From assembly GCA_032622095.1 (NCBI GenBank), contig CP136064.1, forward strand, positions 275,489,614 to 275,553,613: a stretch of DNA of 64,000 nt, given 5' to 3'. The stretch's first letter is position 1; every line of letters begins with the position of its first letter. The translations under genes and the position numbers were made by a program. Shown piece by piece: positions 1 to 14,115 of this stretch. The notes beneath the pieces are model-generated. The model did not search any database. It saw only the letters and a list, made by a program, of their open reading frames with translations, and was not told the DNA's origin. This DNA is from Siphonodentalium dalli. Lineage: Eukaryota > Mollusca > Scaphopoda > Gadilida > Siphonodentaliidae.

Positions 1-437
1 GTCATTCAGACATGTATACGTGTATAATTTGTGGGAATGCACAGTTCTATGATATACGTCATTCAGACATGTATACGTGTATTATTTGTGGGAATACGCG
101 GTTCTATGATATACGTCATTCAGACATGTATACGTGTATTATTTGTGGGAATACGCAGTTCTATGATATACGTCATTCAGACATGTATACGTGTATAATT
201 TGTGGGAATGCACAGTTCTATGATATATGTCCTTCAGTCATGTATACGTGTATTATTTGTGGGAATGCACAGTTCTATGATATATGTCCTTCAGGCATGT
301 ATACGGGTATTATTTGTGGGAATGCACAGTTCTATGATATATGTCATTCAGTCATGTATACGTGTGTTATTTGTGGGAATGCACAGTTCTACGATTTATG
401 TATTTCAGTCATGTATACTCTATTATTTTTGGGAATG
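1..437. repeat. 57-bp tandem array, about 7.5 copies
   Basis: Unit of 57 bp containing TTTGTGGGAATGCACAGTTC, repeated from the window edge to about 437. It ends about 40 bp from the donor of myosin exon 22, so it lies in that intron. 57 is a multiple of three and the plus strand stays open, giving a 19-residue repeat with the motif YTCIICGN. This runs antisense to the gene and has no start context, so it is most likely an accident of unit length. Confidence 0.9.
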
Positions 438-476
438 CACAGTGGCCTGTTGGAAATTACATGTGCCCATACTCAC

Positions 477-622
477 TTCCTTAAGTGCTCTTCGGTATCA
501 TGTCGGGCCCGTTCCACTTCATCGAGATTATCTTGTGTGGCTCTCAGATCCTGCTCCAGCTTACGCTTCACTTTCTCGACGTCACCTCTGATTTTCTTCT
601 CACGTTCGAAACAGCTCTCCAT
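477..622 (-). CDS. myosin heavy chain exon 22 (rod, S2 start)
   Basis: 146 nt, phase 0 in and phase 2 out; acceptor TTATACAG, donor GTGAGT. Encodes residues 1025-1072, highly charged heptads including EREKKIRGDVEKVKRKLEQD. This matches the coiled-coil segment that family members write as LEDNLEREKK...; the first residues (MESCF) are more divergent than usual. The following rod exons are off the left edge. Confidence 0.9.
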
Positions 623-1164
623 CTGTATAACATGAGAATTTGGATATGCGGAAAACCAACATCATATCCATCGCACCACATGTAGCGTAATTTACGGATA
701 TTATTTTGAGTTTTGGGCATTGTGGGACAGAAAGATATTTGTTTCTAATCCTGATGTGTTCGCTATTATACAGTGAACGTGCAATTATTATCTACCATAA
801 TATATTGCTGTAGAATGTTATATACTTGTATCCACCGAAATTGTCACATCCATATTCAGAAGCATCGATCGCTTTTCTTATCATATTCCATCTTCAGTTG
901 TTAAAAAACATAAATACAGCATGTGTGTGCAAATTCCATGTTCAAGTTTGGATTCGCGTTTAGTTTCTTGGAATAATGGTATGATTATCACGATTTCGTT
1001 TTATTAGTTCGGTCCCTGATGAGACTAATTTATGCCTCAATCAAAGCAACACTATTCGCATTATGTGCGGTATGTCTCTAACCACTAAACAAATGACAGA
1101 GTTGTGGAATGACACAACAGCTGAAAAGGATATGAATCCCAGCATTAACTAACGAACCAAATAC
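623..1164. other. intron 21, unique part
   Basis: AT-rich intron between exon 22 and the 49-bp array. I see no gene, RNA or recognisable repeat here. Confidence 0.6.
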
Positions 1165-4100
1165 CAACTACCAATTCATCAACCCTTCGTGATAAAGACT
1201 GGTGACAAATAACAACCGCCCAATTACTCTACCCTTCGGGATAAAGACTGGTGACAAATAACAACCGCCCAATTACTCTACCCTTCGGGATAAAGACTGG
1301 TGACAAATAACAACCGCCCAATTACTCTACCCTCCGGGATAAAGACTGGTGACAAATAACAACCGCCCAATTACTCTACCCTTCGGGATAAAGACTGGTG
1401 ACAAATAACAACCGCCCAATTACTCTACCCTTCGGGATAAAGACTGGTGACAAACAACAACCGCCCAATTACTCTACCCTTCGTGATAAAGACTGGTGAC
1501 AAACAACAACCGCCCAATTACTCTACCCTTCGGGATAAAGACTGGTGACAAACAACAACCGCCCAATTACTCTACCCTTCGGGATAAAGACTGGTGACAA
1601 ATAACAACCGCCCAATTACTCTACCCTTCGGGATAAAGACTGGTGACAAACAACAACCGCCTAATTACTCTACCCTTCGTGATAAAGGCTGTCGCTATTT
1701 ATTCAACACTTCGTGATAAAGACTGGTGACAAACAACAACCGCCCAATTAATCTACCCTTCGGGATAAAGGCTGTCGCTATTTATTCAACACTTCGTGAT
1801 AAAGACTGGTGACAAACAACAACCGCCCAATTACTCTACCCTTCGTGATAAAGACTGGTGACAAACAACAACCGCCCAATTACTCTACCCTTCGGGATAA
1901 AGACTGGTGACAAACAACAACCGCCCAATTACTCTACCCTTCGTGATAAAGACTGGTGACAAATAACAACCGCCCAATTACTCTACCCTTCGTGATAAAG
2001 ACTGGTGACAAATAACAACCGCCCAATTACTCTACCCTTCGGGATAAAGACTGGTGACAAACAACAACCGCCCAATTACTCTACCCTTCGTGATAAAGAC
2101 TGGTGACAAATAACAACCGCCCAATTACTCTACCCTTCGGGATAAAGACTGGTGACAAACAACAACCGCCCAATTACTCTACCCTTCGTGATAAAGACTG
2201 GTGACAAATAACAACCGCCCAATTACTCTACCCTTCGGAATAAAGACTGGTGACAAACAACAACCGCCCAATTACTCTACCCTTCGTGATAAAGACTGGT
2301 GACAAATAACAACCGCCCAATTACTCTACCCTTCGGAATAAAGACTGGTGACAAACAACAACCGCCCAATTACTCTACCCTTCGGGATAAAGACTGGTGA
2401 CAAATAACAACCGCCCAATTACTCTACCCTTCGTGATAAAGACTGGTGACAAACAACAACCGCCCAATTACTCTACCCTTCGGAATAAAGACTGGTGACA
2501 AACAACAACCGCCCAATTACTCTACCCTTCGTGATAAAGACTGGTGACAAACAACAACCGCCCAATTACTCTACCCTTCGTGATAAAGACTGGTGACAAA
2601 CAACAACCGCCCAATTACTCTACCCTTCGGGATAAAGACTGGTGACAAACAACAACCGCCCAATTACTCTACCCTTCGGGATAAAGACTGGTGACAAACA
2701 ACAACCGCCCAATTACTCTACCCTTCGGGATAAAGACTGGTGACAAACAACAACCGCCCAATTACTCTACCCTTCGGGATAAAGACTGGTGACAAACAAC
2801 AACCGCCCAATTACTCTACCCTTCGGGATAAAGACTGGTGACAAACAACAACCGCCCAATTACTCTACCCTTCGGGATAAAGACTGGTGACAAACAACAA
2901 CCGCCCAATTACTCTACCCTTCGTGATAAAGACTGGTGACAAACAACAACCACCCAATTACTCTACCCTTCGTGATAAAGACTGGTGACAAACAACAACC
3001 GCCCAATTACTCTACCCTTCGGGATAAAGACTGGTGACAAACAACAACCGCCCAATTACTCTACCCTTCGGGATAAAGACTGGTGACAAATAACAACCGC
3101 CCAATTACTCTACCCTTCGGGATAAAGACTGGTGACAAATAACAACCGCCCAATTACTCTACCCTTCGTGATAAAGACTGGTGACAAACAACAACCGCCC
3201 AATTACTCTACCCTTCGGGATAAAGACTGGTGACAAATAACAACCGCCCAATTACTCTACCCTTTGTGATAAAGACTGGTGACAAACAACAACCGCCCAA
3301 TTACTCTACCCTTCGGGATAAAGACTGGTGACAAACAACAACCGCCCAATTACTCTACCCTTCGGGATAAAGACTGGTGACAAATAACAACCGCCCAATT
3401 ACTCTACCCTTCGGGATAAAGACTGGTGACAAATAACAACCGCCCAATTACTCTACCCTTCGTGATAAAGACTGGTGACAAACAACAACCGCCCAATTAC
3501 TCTACCCTTCGGGATAAAGACTGGTGACAAATAACAACCGCCCAATTACTCTACCCTTCGGGATAAAGACTGGTGACAAATAACAAACCGCCCAATTACT
3601 CTACCCTTCGTGATAAAGACTGGTGACAAACAACAACCGCCCAATTACTCTACCCTTCGGGATAAAGACTGGTGACAAATAACAACCGCCCAATTACTCT
3701 ACCCTTCGGGATAAAGACTGGTGACAAACAACAACCGCCCAATTAATCTACCCTTCGGGATAAAGACTGGTGACAAACAACAACCGCCCAATTACTCTAC
3801 CCTTCGTGATAAAGACTGGTGACAAACAACAACCGCCCAATTACTCTACCCTTCGGGATAAAGACTGGTGACAAATAACAACCGCCCAATTACTCTACCC
3901 TTCGGGATAAAGACTGGTGACAAATAACAACCGCCCAATTACTCTACCCTCCGGGATAAAGGCTGTCGCTATTTATTCAACACTTCGTGATAAAGACTGG
4001 TGACAAACAACAACCGCCCAATTACTCTACCCTTCGGGATAAAGGCTGTCGCTATTTATTCAACACTTCGTGATAAAGACTGGTGACAAACAACGACCAC

Positions 4101-7100
4101 CCAATTACTCTACCCTTCGGAATAAATGCTGTCGCTATTTATTCAACACTTCGTGATAAAGACTGGTGACAAATAACAACCGCCCAATTACTCTACCCTT
4201 CGGGATAAAGGCTGTCGCTATTTATTCAACACTTCGTGATAAAGACTGGTGACAAACAACAACCGCCCAATTACTCTACCCTTCGGGATAAAGGCTGTCG
4301 CTATTTATTCAACACTTCGTGATAAAGACTGGTGACAAACAACAACCGCCCAATTACTCTACCCTTCGGGATAAAGGCTGTCGCTATTTATTCAACACTT
4401 CGTGATAAAGACTGGTGACAAATAACAACCGCCCAATTACTCTACCCCTTCGGGATAAAGGCTGTCGCTATTTATTCAACACTTCGTGATAAAGACTGGT
4501 GACAAACAACAACCGCCCAATTACTCTACCCTTCGTGATAAAGACTGGTGACAAACAACAACCGCCCAATTACTCTACCCTTCGGGATAAAGACTGGTGA
4601 CAAACAACAACCGCCCAATTACTCTACCCTTCGGGATAAAGACTGGTGACAAACAACAACCGCCCAATTACTCTACCCTTCGTGATAAAGACTGGTGACA
4701 AATAACAACCGCCCAATTACTCTACCCTTCGGGATAAAGACTGGTGACAAATAACAACCGCCCAATTACTCTACCCTTCGTGATAAAGACTGGTGACAAA
4801 CAACAACCGCCCAATTACTCTACCCTTCGGGATAAAGACTGGTGACAAATAACAACCGCCCAATTACTCTACCCTTCGTGATAAAGACTGGTGACAAACA
4901 ACAACCGCCCAATTACTCTACCCTTCGGGATAAAGACTGGTGACAAACAACAACCGCCCAATTACTCTACCCTTCGTGATAAAGACTGGTGACAAACAAC
5001 AACCGCCTAATTACTCTACCCTTCGGGATAAAGACTGGTGACAAACAACAACCGCCCAATTACTCTACCCTTCGGGATAAAGACTGGTGACAAATAACAA
5101 CCGCCCAATTACTCTACCCTTCGTGATAAAGACTGGTGACAAATAACAACCGCCCAATTACTCTACCCTTCGGGATAAAGACTGGTGACAAATAACAACC
5201 GCCCAATTACTCTACCCTTCGTGATAAAGACTGGTGACAAACAACAACCGCCCAATTACTCTACCCTTCGTGATAAAGACTGGTGACAAATAACAACCGC
5301 CCAATTACTCTACCCTTCGGGATAAAGACTGGTGACAAATAACAACCGCCCAATTACTCTACCCTTCGGGATAAAGACTGGAGACAAATAACAACCGCCC
5401 AATTACTCTACCCTTCGGGATAAAGACTGGTGACAAACAACAACCGCCCAATTACTCTACCCTTCGGGATAAAGACTGGTGACAAACAACAACCGCCCAA
5501 TTACTCTACCCTTCGGGATAAAGACTGGTGACAAATAACAACCGCCCAATTACTCTACCCTTCGGGATAAAGACTGGTGACAAATAACAACCGCCCAATT
5601 ACTCTACCCTTCGGGATAAAGACTGGTGACAAATAACAACCGCCCAATTACTCTACCCTTCGGGATAAAGACTGGTGACAAATAACAACCGCCCAATTAC
5701 TCTACCCTTCGGGATAAAGACTGGTGACAAATAACAACCGCCCAATTACTCTACCCTTCGGGATAAAGACTGGTGACAAATAACAACCGCCCAATTACTC
5801 TACCCTTCGGGATAAAGGCTGTCGCTATTTATTCAACACTTCGTGATAAAGACTGGTGACAAACAACAACCGCCCAATTACTCTACCCTTCGGGATAAAG
5901 ACTGGTGACAAATAACAACCGCCCAATTACTCTACCCTTCGTGATAAAGACTGGTGACAAACAACAACCGCCCAATTACTCTACCCTTCGGGATAAAGAC
6001 TGGTGACAAACAACAACCGCCCAATTACTCTACCCTTCGGGATAAAGACTGGTGACAAACAACAACCGCCCAATTACTCTACCCTTCGTGATAAAGACTG
6101 GTGACAAACAACAACCGCCCAATTACTCTACCCTTCGGGATAAAGACTGGTGACAAACAACAACCGCCCAATTACTCTACCCTTCGTGATAAAGACTGGT
6201 GACAAATAACAACCGCCCAATTAATCTACCCTTCGTGATAAAGACTGGTGACAAACAACAACCGCCCAATTACTCTACCCTTCGGAATAAAGACTGGTGA
6301 CAAACAACAACCGCCCAATTACTCTACCCTTCGGAATAAAGACTGGTGACAAATAACAACCGCCCAATTAATCTACCCTTCGTGATAAAGACTGGTGACA
6401 AACAACAACCGCCCAATTACTCTACCCTTCGGAATAAAGACTGGTGACAAATAACAACCGCCCAATTACTCTACCCTTCGGAATAAAGACTGGTGACAAA
6501 TAACAACCGCCCAATTACTCTACCCTTCGGGATAAAGACTGGTGACAAATAACAACCGCCCAATTACTCTACCCTTCGGGATAAAGGCTGTCGCTATTTA
6601 TTCAACACTTCGTGATAAAGACTGGTGACAAACAACAACCGCCCAATTACTCTACCCTTCGTGATAAAGACTGGTGACAAATAACAACCGCCCAATTAAT
6701 CTACCCTTCGTGATAAAGACTGGTGACAAACAACAACCGCCCAATTACTCTACCCTTCGGAATAAAGACTGGTGACAAACAACAACCGCCTAATTACTCT
6801 ACCCTTCGTGATAAAGACTGGTGACAAATAACAACCGCCCAATTACTCTACCCTTCGGGATAAAGACTGGTGACAAATAACAACCGCCCAATTACTCTAC
6901 CCTTCGTGATAAAGACTGGTGACAAACAACAACCGCCCAATTACTCTACCCTTCGGGATAAAGACTGGTGACAAACAACAACCGCCCAATTACTCTACCC
7001 TTCGGGATAAAGACTGGTGACAAATAACAACCGCCCAATTACTCTACCCTTCGTGATAAAGACTGGTGACAAACAACAACCGCCCAATTACTCTACCCTT

Positions 7101-9872
7101 CGGGATAAAGACTGGTGACAAATAACAACCGCCCAATTACTCTACCCTTCGGGATAAAGACTGGTGACAAACAACAACCGCCCAATTACTCTACCCTTCG
7201 TGATAAAGACTGGTGACAAACAACAACCGCCCAATTACTCTACCCTTCGTGATAAAGACTGGTGACAAACAACAACCGCCCAATTACTCTACCCTTCGGG
7301 ATAAAGACTGGTGACAAATAACAACCGCCCAATTACTCTACCCTTCGTGATAAAGACTGGTGACAAATAACAACCGCCCAATTACTCTACCCTTCGTGAT
7401 AAAGACTGGTGACAAATAACAACCGCCCAATTACTCTACCCTTCGTGATAAAGACTGGTGACAAATAACAACCGCCCAATTACTCTACCCTTCGTGATAA
7501 AGACTGGTGACAAACAACAACCGCCCAATTACTCTACCCTTCGGGATAAAGACTGGTGACAAATAACAACCGCCCAATTACTCTACCCTTCGTGATAAAG
7601 ACTGGTGACAAATAACAACCGCCCAATTACTCTACCCTTCGGGATAAAGACTGGTGACAAATAACAACCGCCCAATTACTCTACCCTTCGTGATAAAGAC
7701 TGGTGACAAATAACAACCGCCCAATTACTCTACCCTTCGTGATAAAGACTGGTGACAAATAACAACCGCCCAATTACTCTACCCTTCGGGATAAAGACTG
7801 GTGACAAATAACAACCGCCCAATTACTCTACCCTTCGGGATAAAGACTGGAGACAAATAACAACCGCCCAATTACTCTACCCTTCGGGATAAAGACTGGT
7901 GACAAACAACAACCGCCCAATTACTCTACCCTTCGGGATAAAGACTGGTGACAAATAACAACCGCCCAATTACTCTACCCTTCGGGATAAAGACTGGTGA
8001 CAAATAACAACCGCCCAATTACTCTACCCTTCGGGATAAAGACTGGTGACAAATAACAACCGCCCAATTACTCTACCCTTCGGGATAAAGACTGGTGACA
8101 AATAACAACCGCCCAATTACTCTACCCTTCGGGATAAAGACTGGTGACAAATAACAACCGCCCAATTACTATACCCTTCGTGATAAAGACTGGTGACAAA
8201 TAACAACCGCCCAATTACTCTACCCTTCGGGATAAAGACTGGTGACAAATAACAACCGCCCAATTACTCTACCCTTCGGGATAAAGACTGGTGACAAATA
8301 ACAACCGCCCAATTACTATACCCTTCGTGATAAAGACTGGTGACAAATAACAACCGCCCAATTACTCTACCCTTCGTGATAAAGACTGGTGACAAACAAC
8401 AACCGCCCAATTACTCTACCCTTCGGGATAAAGACTGGTGACAAATAACAACCGCCCAATTACTCTACCCTTCGGGATAAAGACTGGTGACAAATAACAA
8501 CCGCCCAATTACTCTACCCTTCGGGATAAAGACTGGTGACAAATAACAACCGCCCAATTACTCTACCCTTCGGGATAAAGACTGGTGACAAATAACAACC
8601 GCCCAATTACTCTACCCTTCGGGATAAAGACTGGTGACAAATAACAACCGCCCAATTACTATACCCTTCGTGATAAAGACTGGTGACAAATAACAACCGC
8701 CCAATTACTCTACCCTTCGGGATAAAGACTGGTGACAAACAACAACCGCCCAATTCATCAACCCTTCGTGATAAAGACTGGTGACAAATAACAACCGCCC
8801 AATTACTCTACCCTTCGGGATAAAGACTGGTGACAAATAACAACCGCCCAATTACTCTACCCTTCGTGATAAAGACTGGTGACAAATAACAACCGCCCAA
8901 TTACTCTACCCTTCGGGATAAAGACTGGTGACAAACAACAACCGCCCAATTACTCTACCCTTCGGGATAAAGACTGGTGACAAATAACAACCGCCCAATT
9001 ACTCTACCCTTCGGGATAAAGACTGGTGACAAACAACAACCGCCCAATTACTCTACCCTTCGGGATAAAGACTGGTGACAAACAACAACCGCCCAATTAC
9101 TCTACCCTTCGGGATAAAGACTGGTGACAAATAACAACCGCCCAATTACTCTACCCTTCGGGATAAAGACTGGTGACAAACAGCGACCACCCAATTACTC
9201 TACCCTTCGGAATAAAGACTGGTGACAAACAACAACCGCCCAATTACTCTACCCTTCGGAATAAAGACTGGTGACAAACAACAACCGCCCAATTACTCTA
9301 CCCTTCGGGATAAAGACTGGTGACAAACAACAACCGCCCAATTACTCTACCCTTCGGGATAAAGACTGGTGACAAACAACAACCGCCCAATTACTCTACC
9401 CTTCGGGATAAAGACTGGTGACAAACAACAACCGCCCAATTAATCTACCTTTCGGAATAAAGGCTGTCGCTATTTATTCAACACTTCGTGATAAAGACTG
9501 GTGACAAACAACAACCGCCCAATTACTCTACCCGTCGGGATAAAGACTGGTGACAAACAACAACCGCCCAATTACTCTACCCTTCGGGATAAAGACTGGT
9601 GACAAACAACAACCGCCCAATTAATCTACCCTTCGGAATAAAGGCTGTCGCTATTTATTCAACACTTCGTGATAAAGACTGGTGACAAACAACAACCGCC
9701 CAATTACTCTACCCTTCGGGATAAAGGCTGTCGCTATTTATTCAACACTTCGTGATAAAGACTGGTGACAAACAGCGACCACCCAATTACTCAGCACTTC
9801 AGGATAAAGGCTGGCAGCAAACGCCGACCACCCAATTACTCAATCATTCGGAATAAAGGCTGGTGTCAATGA
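1165..9872. repeat. 8.7-kb tandem array of a 49-bp unit (minisatellite/satellite)
   Basis: Roughly 180 copies of a 49-bp unit containing GATAAAGACTGGTGACAAA and CCGCCCAATTACTCTACC. Copies are nearly identical. Variation is concentrated at two positions (CTTCGG versus CTTCGT, ACAAAT versus ACAAAC), with occasional GGAATA. About 14 copies carry a variant segment, GGCTGTCGCTATTTATTCAA followed by CACTTCGTGATAAAG; they cluster at 3960-4470 and also occur near 1690, 1770, 5815, 6590, 9465, 9650 and 9730, which suggests higher-order blocks. The array fills myosin intron 21 and stops about 15 bp from the exon 21 donor. Read on the gene strand, each unit contains a pyrimidine-rich stretch ending in CACCAG, a weak acceptor-like site. 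Confidence 0.97.
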
Positions 9873-9886
9873 AGGAGATCACGTAC

Positions 9887-10096
9887 CTCATTCAAAGTCG
9901 ATTCGAGTTTGTTCTTGATCTTGTTGATGTTGTTAACTTTATCTTGCTCCGATTTGAGTTCATCCATGGTTTTATTGTGATTATCTTCCATTGCCTTTCG
10001 AACCTTAGATAATTTACATAGATCTTCGTCTTGTTTCGTCAGCTCATCATGCAGACCCTTTATCTCGGTTTCTCTGGCTGATTTCTCCTTCTCTAC
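9887..10096 (-). CDS. myosin heavy chain exon 21 (rod)
   Basis: 210 nt, 70 codons, phase 0/0; acceptor TTTGTCAACAG, donor GTACGT. Encodes residues 955-1024 (starts VEKEKSARETEIKGLHDEL, ends KNKLESTLNE), typical coiled-coil rod heptads. Its donor lies next to the 49-bp array. Confidence 0.93.
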
Positions 10097-11169
10097 CTGT
10101 TGACAAACGTAAGAGGCTAATTACATGAAGATACATGACAATTAGTAGATACAGCCAAACTTCGTTAAGTCGAATCGCAAGGGACCGTTGTGTTAGTTCG
10201 AGTTATCCATGTGTTTGACTTAACCATTTTTGACCATTCGGTGTTCCAAAATTTCAATCAGACTAATTTAACTGCTATAGTTACTGGAACTGGCTCCAAT
10301 AACTTCCCGCAGAAAACTAACGTTTGCAACTCCATTTATTAATTTGTAAGGCTGTTCGACTAGTACGTTCGATGGCAGTGCAGCAAGTGAATTATGTGAG
10401 CTCAAGTTGAATATTGTAACACTCTCGTTACTAAATTATCACTGATGAGTAGTTCACTTAGGAAATTTGCATAGAATAAATTCAACAAACAACCCAAAAA
10501 ATGACCGTCTTTCCTCAACACCCCTCCAGATGAATAATAGGACATTACAATGTAAAATTTTATAACTGAATGGGAAAATTCATTGTGTAAAAAGGTTTAA
10601 TTGGGACGTATCCAGGTAGTCAGACATAACATAAGGTAAGCTGTGATGGTCAAACTTAAAATTTCACAAATCGTTTACTCTTTGTCAGACTCACAAAAGC
10701 TTAAGGCCGACTTAACTGTCGACCCCAGAGCACATTATATCAACATATTCATTATTGTGTACGATTGAAAGAGGAAGCTCCAAAATGTTGTATTATCAAC
10801 TTATTTGGTCGAATAAACTGAATATGTTGCTTTTGTAAAGGTACAGACGTGTTTTCTTTACTTTATTTTCGATCTTGTCTGTACTGCCAGTCTATTATTC
10901 TCATTGGAAGGGGAATAACTCTATCTCTTGAAATATAAACATTCTGGGGTAAATAACGGGGGAAGTCTTGGTGTAAATCTGATAATCTCTGTCACTTGGT
11001 GGACAATCCTAGGCCACAGCTGTTCCGTATTCCGGCAGAATATATATGTTTGGCTCCTCTTCGAAATGGTATATAATATGGAACATGTTGTATATAATGT
11101 GATATGGGATGGGTTTTTAATATCGAATCGAATGTAGAATAAATAATAGGTTATTATTTTATGGCACAC
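10097..11169. other. intron 20
   Basis: About 1.07 kb of AT-rich intron. No gene or clear repeat was seen. Confidence 0.6.
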
Positions 11170-11553
11170 CTTCGCTATATGTGCGTCCATATCATCACAA
11201 TCCCGTTTTAAGTCATGTATCTCTTGATTCATCTTCTCGTGTGTGTCATTCGTCGTGGTTACCTGCCCCTCGAACTCCCCCAGACGATCCTCGGCCTCCT
11301 TCAGCTGTTGGTCATTCTCTATCTTCTGCTCCACCATGATCACGACCTTCTCCTCAAGGTCAGAGATGTGATCCTGTTCAGCTTGTAGTTGGAGGGCAAG
11401 GTCATCTTTCTGACACTGAATCGTAACGTTCTGCTCTTCCAGTTCTTTTAGGAAGACGAGTTTCTTCTCCATTTCTTCTCTCTGTTTAGCCATTTCTTCC
11501 TCTTTCTTCTGCATCTCTTCCTCTTCGCGTGCAACGTTTAACATCGGCTTGAT
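11170..11553 (-). CDS. myosin heavy chain exon 20 (lever end and S2 coiled coil)
   Basis: 384 nt, 128 codons, phase 0/0; acceptor TTTCAG, donor GTGTGC. Encodes residues 827-954. It begins IKPMLNVAREEEEM, the conserved head-rod junction where a proline ends the lever helix, and continues as uninterrupted charged heptads ending DMDAHIAK. Length and content fit the family well. Confidence 0.95.
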
Positions 11554-11857
11554 CTGAAATATTCAACTTGCATGAGGAATGTTCAATAACTTAGCAAAGA
11601 CATCATTTCAATATAGTAAAATTTTCCTATAAATATACCTAGAAATTACCACTAATTATAAGGAAAAACATAATTTTCGACGATCTTCAAACTGATCGGT
11701 GGAGGTAGAAAGTGGCCAAGCTGCTGTGTATTGGTGCTTACAAACGAGCTCATTTGTGTAAACATTGAATTGTGGGGGAAACGAACCATCATAAAATAAA
11801 AGATTAATGATATGTTAATTATACAGTATTCGATAACCATTGTCCACGCGAACTCAC

Positions 11858-11939
11858 CTGAACGTAAAGTTTCCACCAGCCCCAATTCCTGAGTCCAAGC
11901 CACTTTCTGATGTTCTTCTGTATAAGTTCCAACCCAGTC
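11858..11939 (-). CDS. myosin heavy chain exon 19 (IQ2, regulatory light chain site)
   Basis: 82 nt; completes R799 and encodes 800-826, including [20 protein letters not shown]. The IQ-like stretch and the WxW hook are the regulatory light chain binding region of conventional myosins. Acceptor CCATAG, donor GTGAGT. Confidence 0.95.
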
Positions 11940-12429
11940 CTATGGAAAGGTAATGTTCAGTTTTCATTGAATCAGGCAACACAAAATTAAGAGAGGATTA
12001 TTGCTGATCGTGTCAGAGTTAAGTAATTCTTAAAGTGAATATATAAAAATGAGCCAGAACAAGTGTTGACTGACCTTACCAAGTTATGAAGCACACCCTA
12101 ATATAATACACACACTCTATATGGCCTATATCAAGCCATGTCCCATTAATGATTAACCGACATTTGTGCAATTCACACACGACAAAAGATTGTTAAGTAT
12201 GTAACAGTCATATGAACAAATAAATCTAATGTAATGCCGTTTTCTGCTCTGTTCTGTAGAAAATAATGCTGAAAACCAAATATGACAAAAACACTAGTAC
12301 TATATGTACTAAAGAATATAATTTGTTATTGAACACCAACATTGTGTCCCTTAAAACCATGAATACACCTTTAATATTGAAAGATTCACTCTTTCATATA
12401 CATTATATGTTTTTGCTTTGGGGACATAC

Positions 12430-12805
12430 CTTTGATCCTTGAGTTTCTTGAAGGTGGTCCTGAATACGTATGCTCGGATGTAGGACTGTAGGTAAGCGAT
12501 GATGTTGGTTAGAGCGTCGTCTCTCATCTCCTCCAAGGAACCCAACACTCCGGCTTTGAAGAACACTTTGGTTATTCCGAGCTTATAATCAGCTTCGTCC
12601 ATCTTGAGCGCAACGAGGATTTTATCCGTGACCTGTTTACCATCGACGAATCCTTGGGGCACGGCGTTTGGAGCCAGGATCGAGTATCTCTGCTTGAATT
12701 CAGAGTAGATGATCCTGCTTGGGAACCCTTTCCTACAGATACGGATTCCTTCCAGTACACCGTTACACTGAAGCTGGTGCAGGACCAAGCCGGCGTCGAC
12801 GAGAC
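12430..12805 (-). CDS. myosin heavy chain exon 18 (SH helices, converter, IQ1)
   Basis: 376 nt, residues 674-798 plus two bases of 799. Carries HQLQCNGVLEGIRICRKGFP with C687 (SH2) and C697 (SH1), the converter (KVFFKAGVLGSLEEMRDD) and the IQ1 helix that binds the essential light chain. Acceptor ACAG, donor GTATGT. No frame breaks. Confidence 0.97.
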
Positions 12806-12894
12806 CTGTAGGTAAAATATATGAGAGTGTGCAGAATTCACATCAAGAGGCCATTGAAATATTGATCTTGTTCTATTCAGAACGCGATACTATA

Positions 12895-13898
12895 CATTTC
12901 TAGTGGAGGCTGGAATATGGAGTAATATTCGCAGAAATGACCGTATTGGCTCATTATGCCGTAGCGACTCTAATGCAGATGAACTCCACTATTTGATAGA
13001 CTGCCCAATTTCGAAATCAGAACGAGATACCTTATTTGCTATTTACAGCCTTCATAAATTGGAATTACTAGTGAGCACATAATGAAAACTTCGTAAATTG
13101 AAATTACTATTGGGTACATGAGGTAAACTTGTAAGTTTAACACACTTAATACGTCAACCATCTGTTCTGCAGGACAGTAAACGAACAAAGATAAACAATA
13201 GCGTCGTGGATTGTCAACGTGTACCCCCAATAAATCACTTCTTAATGATATTAAGTATATTACATGGTTTTCAACATTCACCATACTTGTGATTTTTTAC
13301 TAGATATTTGTCAAACTATATAGCGTGTGCCGATGCTGTTGTCTTAATTTAGTAACATATCACGCATACGCTGCACCGATTGACCTTGAATACCCAGTTG
13401 CTCAGCTCACTACACGGGATAGTGGTATAAATTTGTTTTTCACAACTGATGTGGTGGGTGAAATCATGAATAAACTATTATTACCATTGGCACAGCAAAT
13501 GGAAAAAATTAAGAGAGTTAAGAGATCTGAGATTGAAATATATCAAACCGTACTACTAGTCGACCTAACGTAATAAAACTTCATGAACTATTTAACTCTA
13601 TCGGTACGAAAGCTAGGAAAAAACTATCAATATTTATCAAAAGGGCCCAGCGTGAAATAAACCACTCCTGTGGCTTAACAACGTGTTACCACCACCCCCC
13701 GCTCCACCACATTCCCTGACGAAATATATGCACATGGCTGCCAAATTACGCGAACCTTTATTATGAATACACAAATACCCCGTTTAATTCCCAATATGTT
13801 CATACATATCATTATGAATTGCATGCATTAACACATTTCTTCTCAATATGTATTGTTATACGATGAGAGTATCTAATAAATTGAATTGAATTGAATTA
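12895..13898 (+). mobile_element. LINE 3' end remnant
   Basis: In myosin intron 17, opposite strand. Frame from about 12904 reads WSNIRRNDRIGSLC, then DELHYLIDCP, a Cys/His cluster like that found after the reverse transcriptase of many LINEs. It ends in TAA near 13073, after which the following sequence partly repeats. The stretch ends in a TTGAA microsatellite (about 13882-13898), typical of a LINE 3' tail. No RT core is present. Confidence 0.5.
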
Positions 13899-13989
13899 TG
13901 CAACTAATGTACATGCATCATTATTTCCTTATTTATTTATCACTTGGAACGCAAGAAAGCCATACATTTATGGGTTTATTTCAACATAC

Positions 13990-14077
13990 CTGGCTGTTTG
14001 AGCTCGTTGGGAATGATACATCTGACGAAGTGAGGATGTGTTGTGTACAAGTTCTTCATCAGTTTGTTCAATGATTC
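13990..14077 (-). CDS. myosin heavy chain exon 17 (actin-binding, upper/lower 50K link)
   Basis: 88 nt, residues 645-673 plus one base; reads [20 protein letters not shown] then IIPNELKQP, highly conserved in myosin II. Acceptor CATCTCAG, donor GTATGT. Confidence 0.95.
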
Positions 14078-14115
14078 CTGAGATGTGAACATCAACATGA
14101 TATCGAATGCATTAA

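Noticed and set aside
1165-9872. CRISPR-like array (regular repeats)
   Set aside because: Units are contiguous without unique spacers, in an intron of an animal gene.
13325-13573. 82-codon plus-strand ORF in intron 17
   Set aside because: No family resemblance. Lies within a probable LINE 3' remnant.
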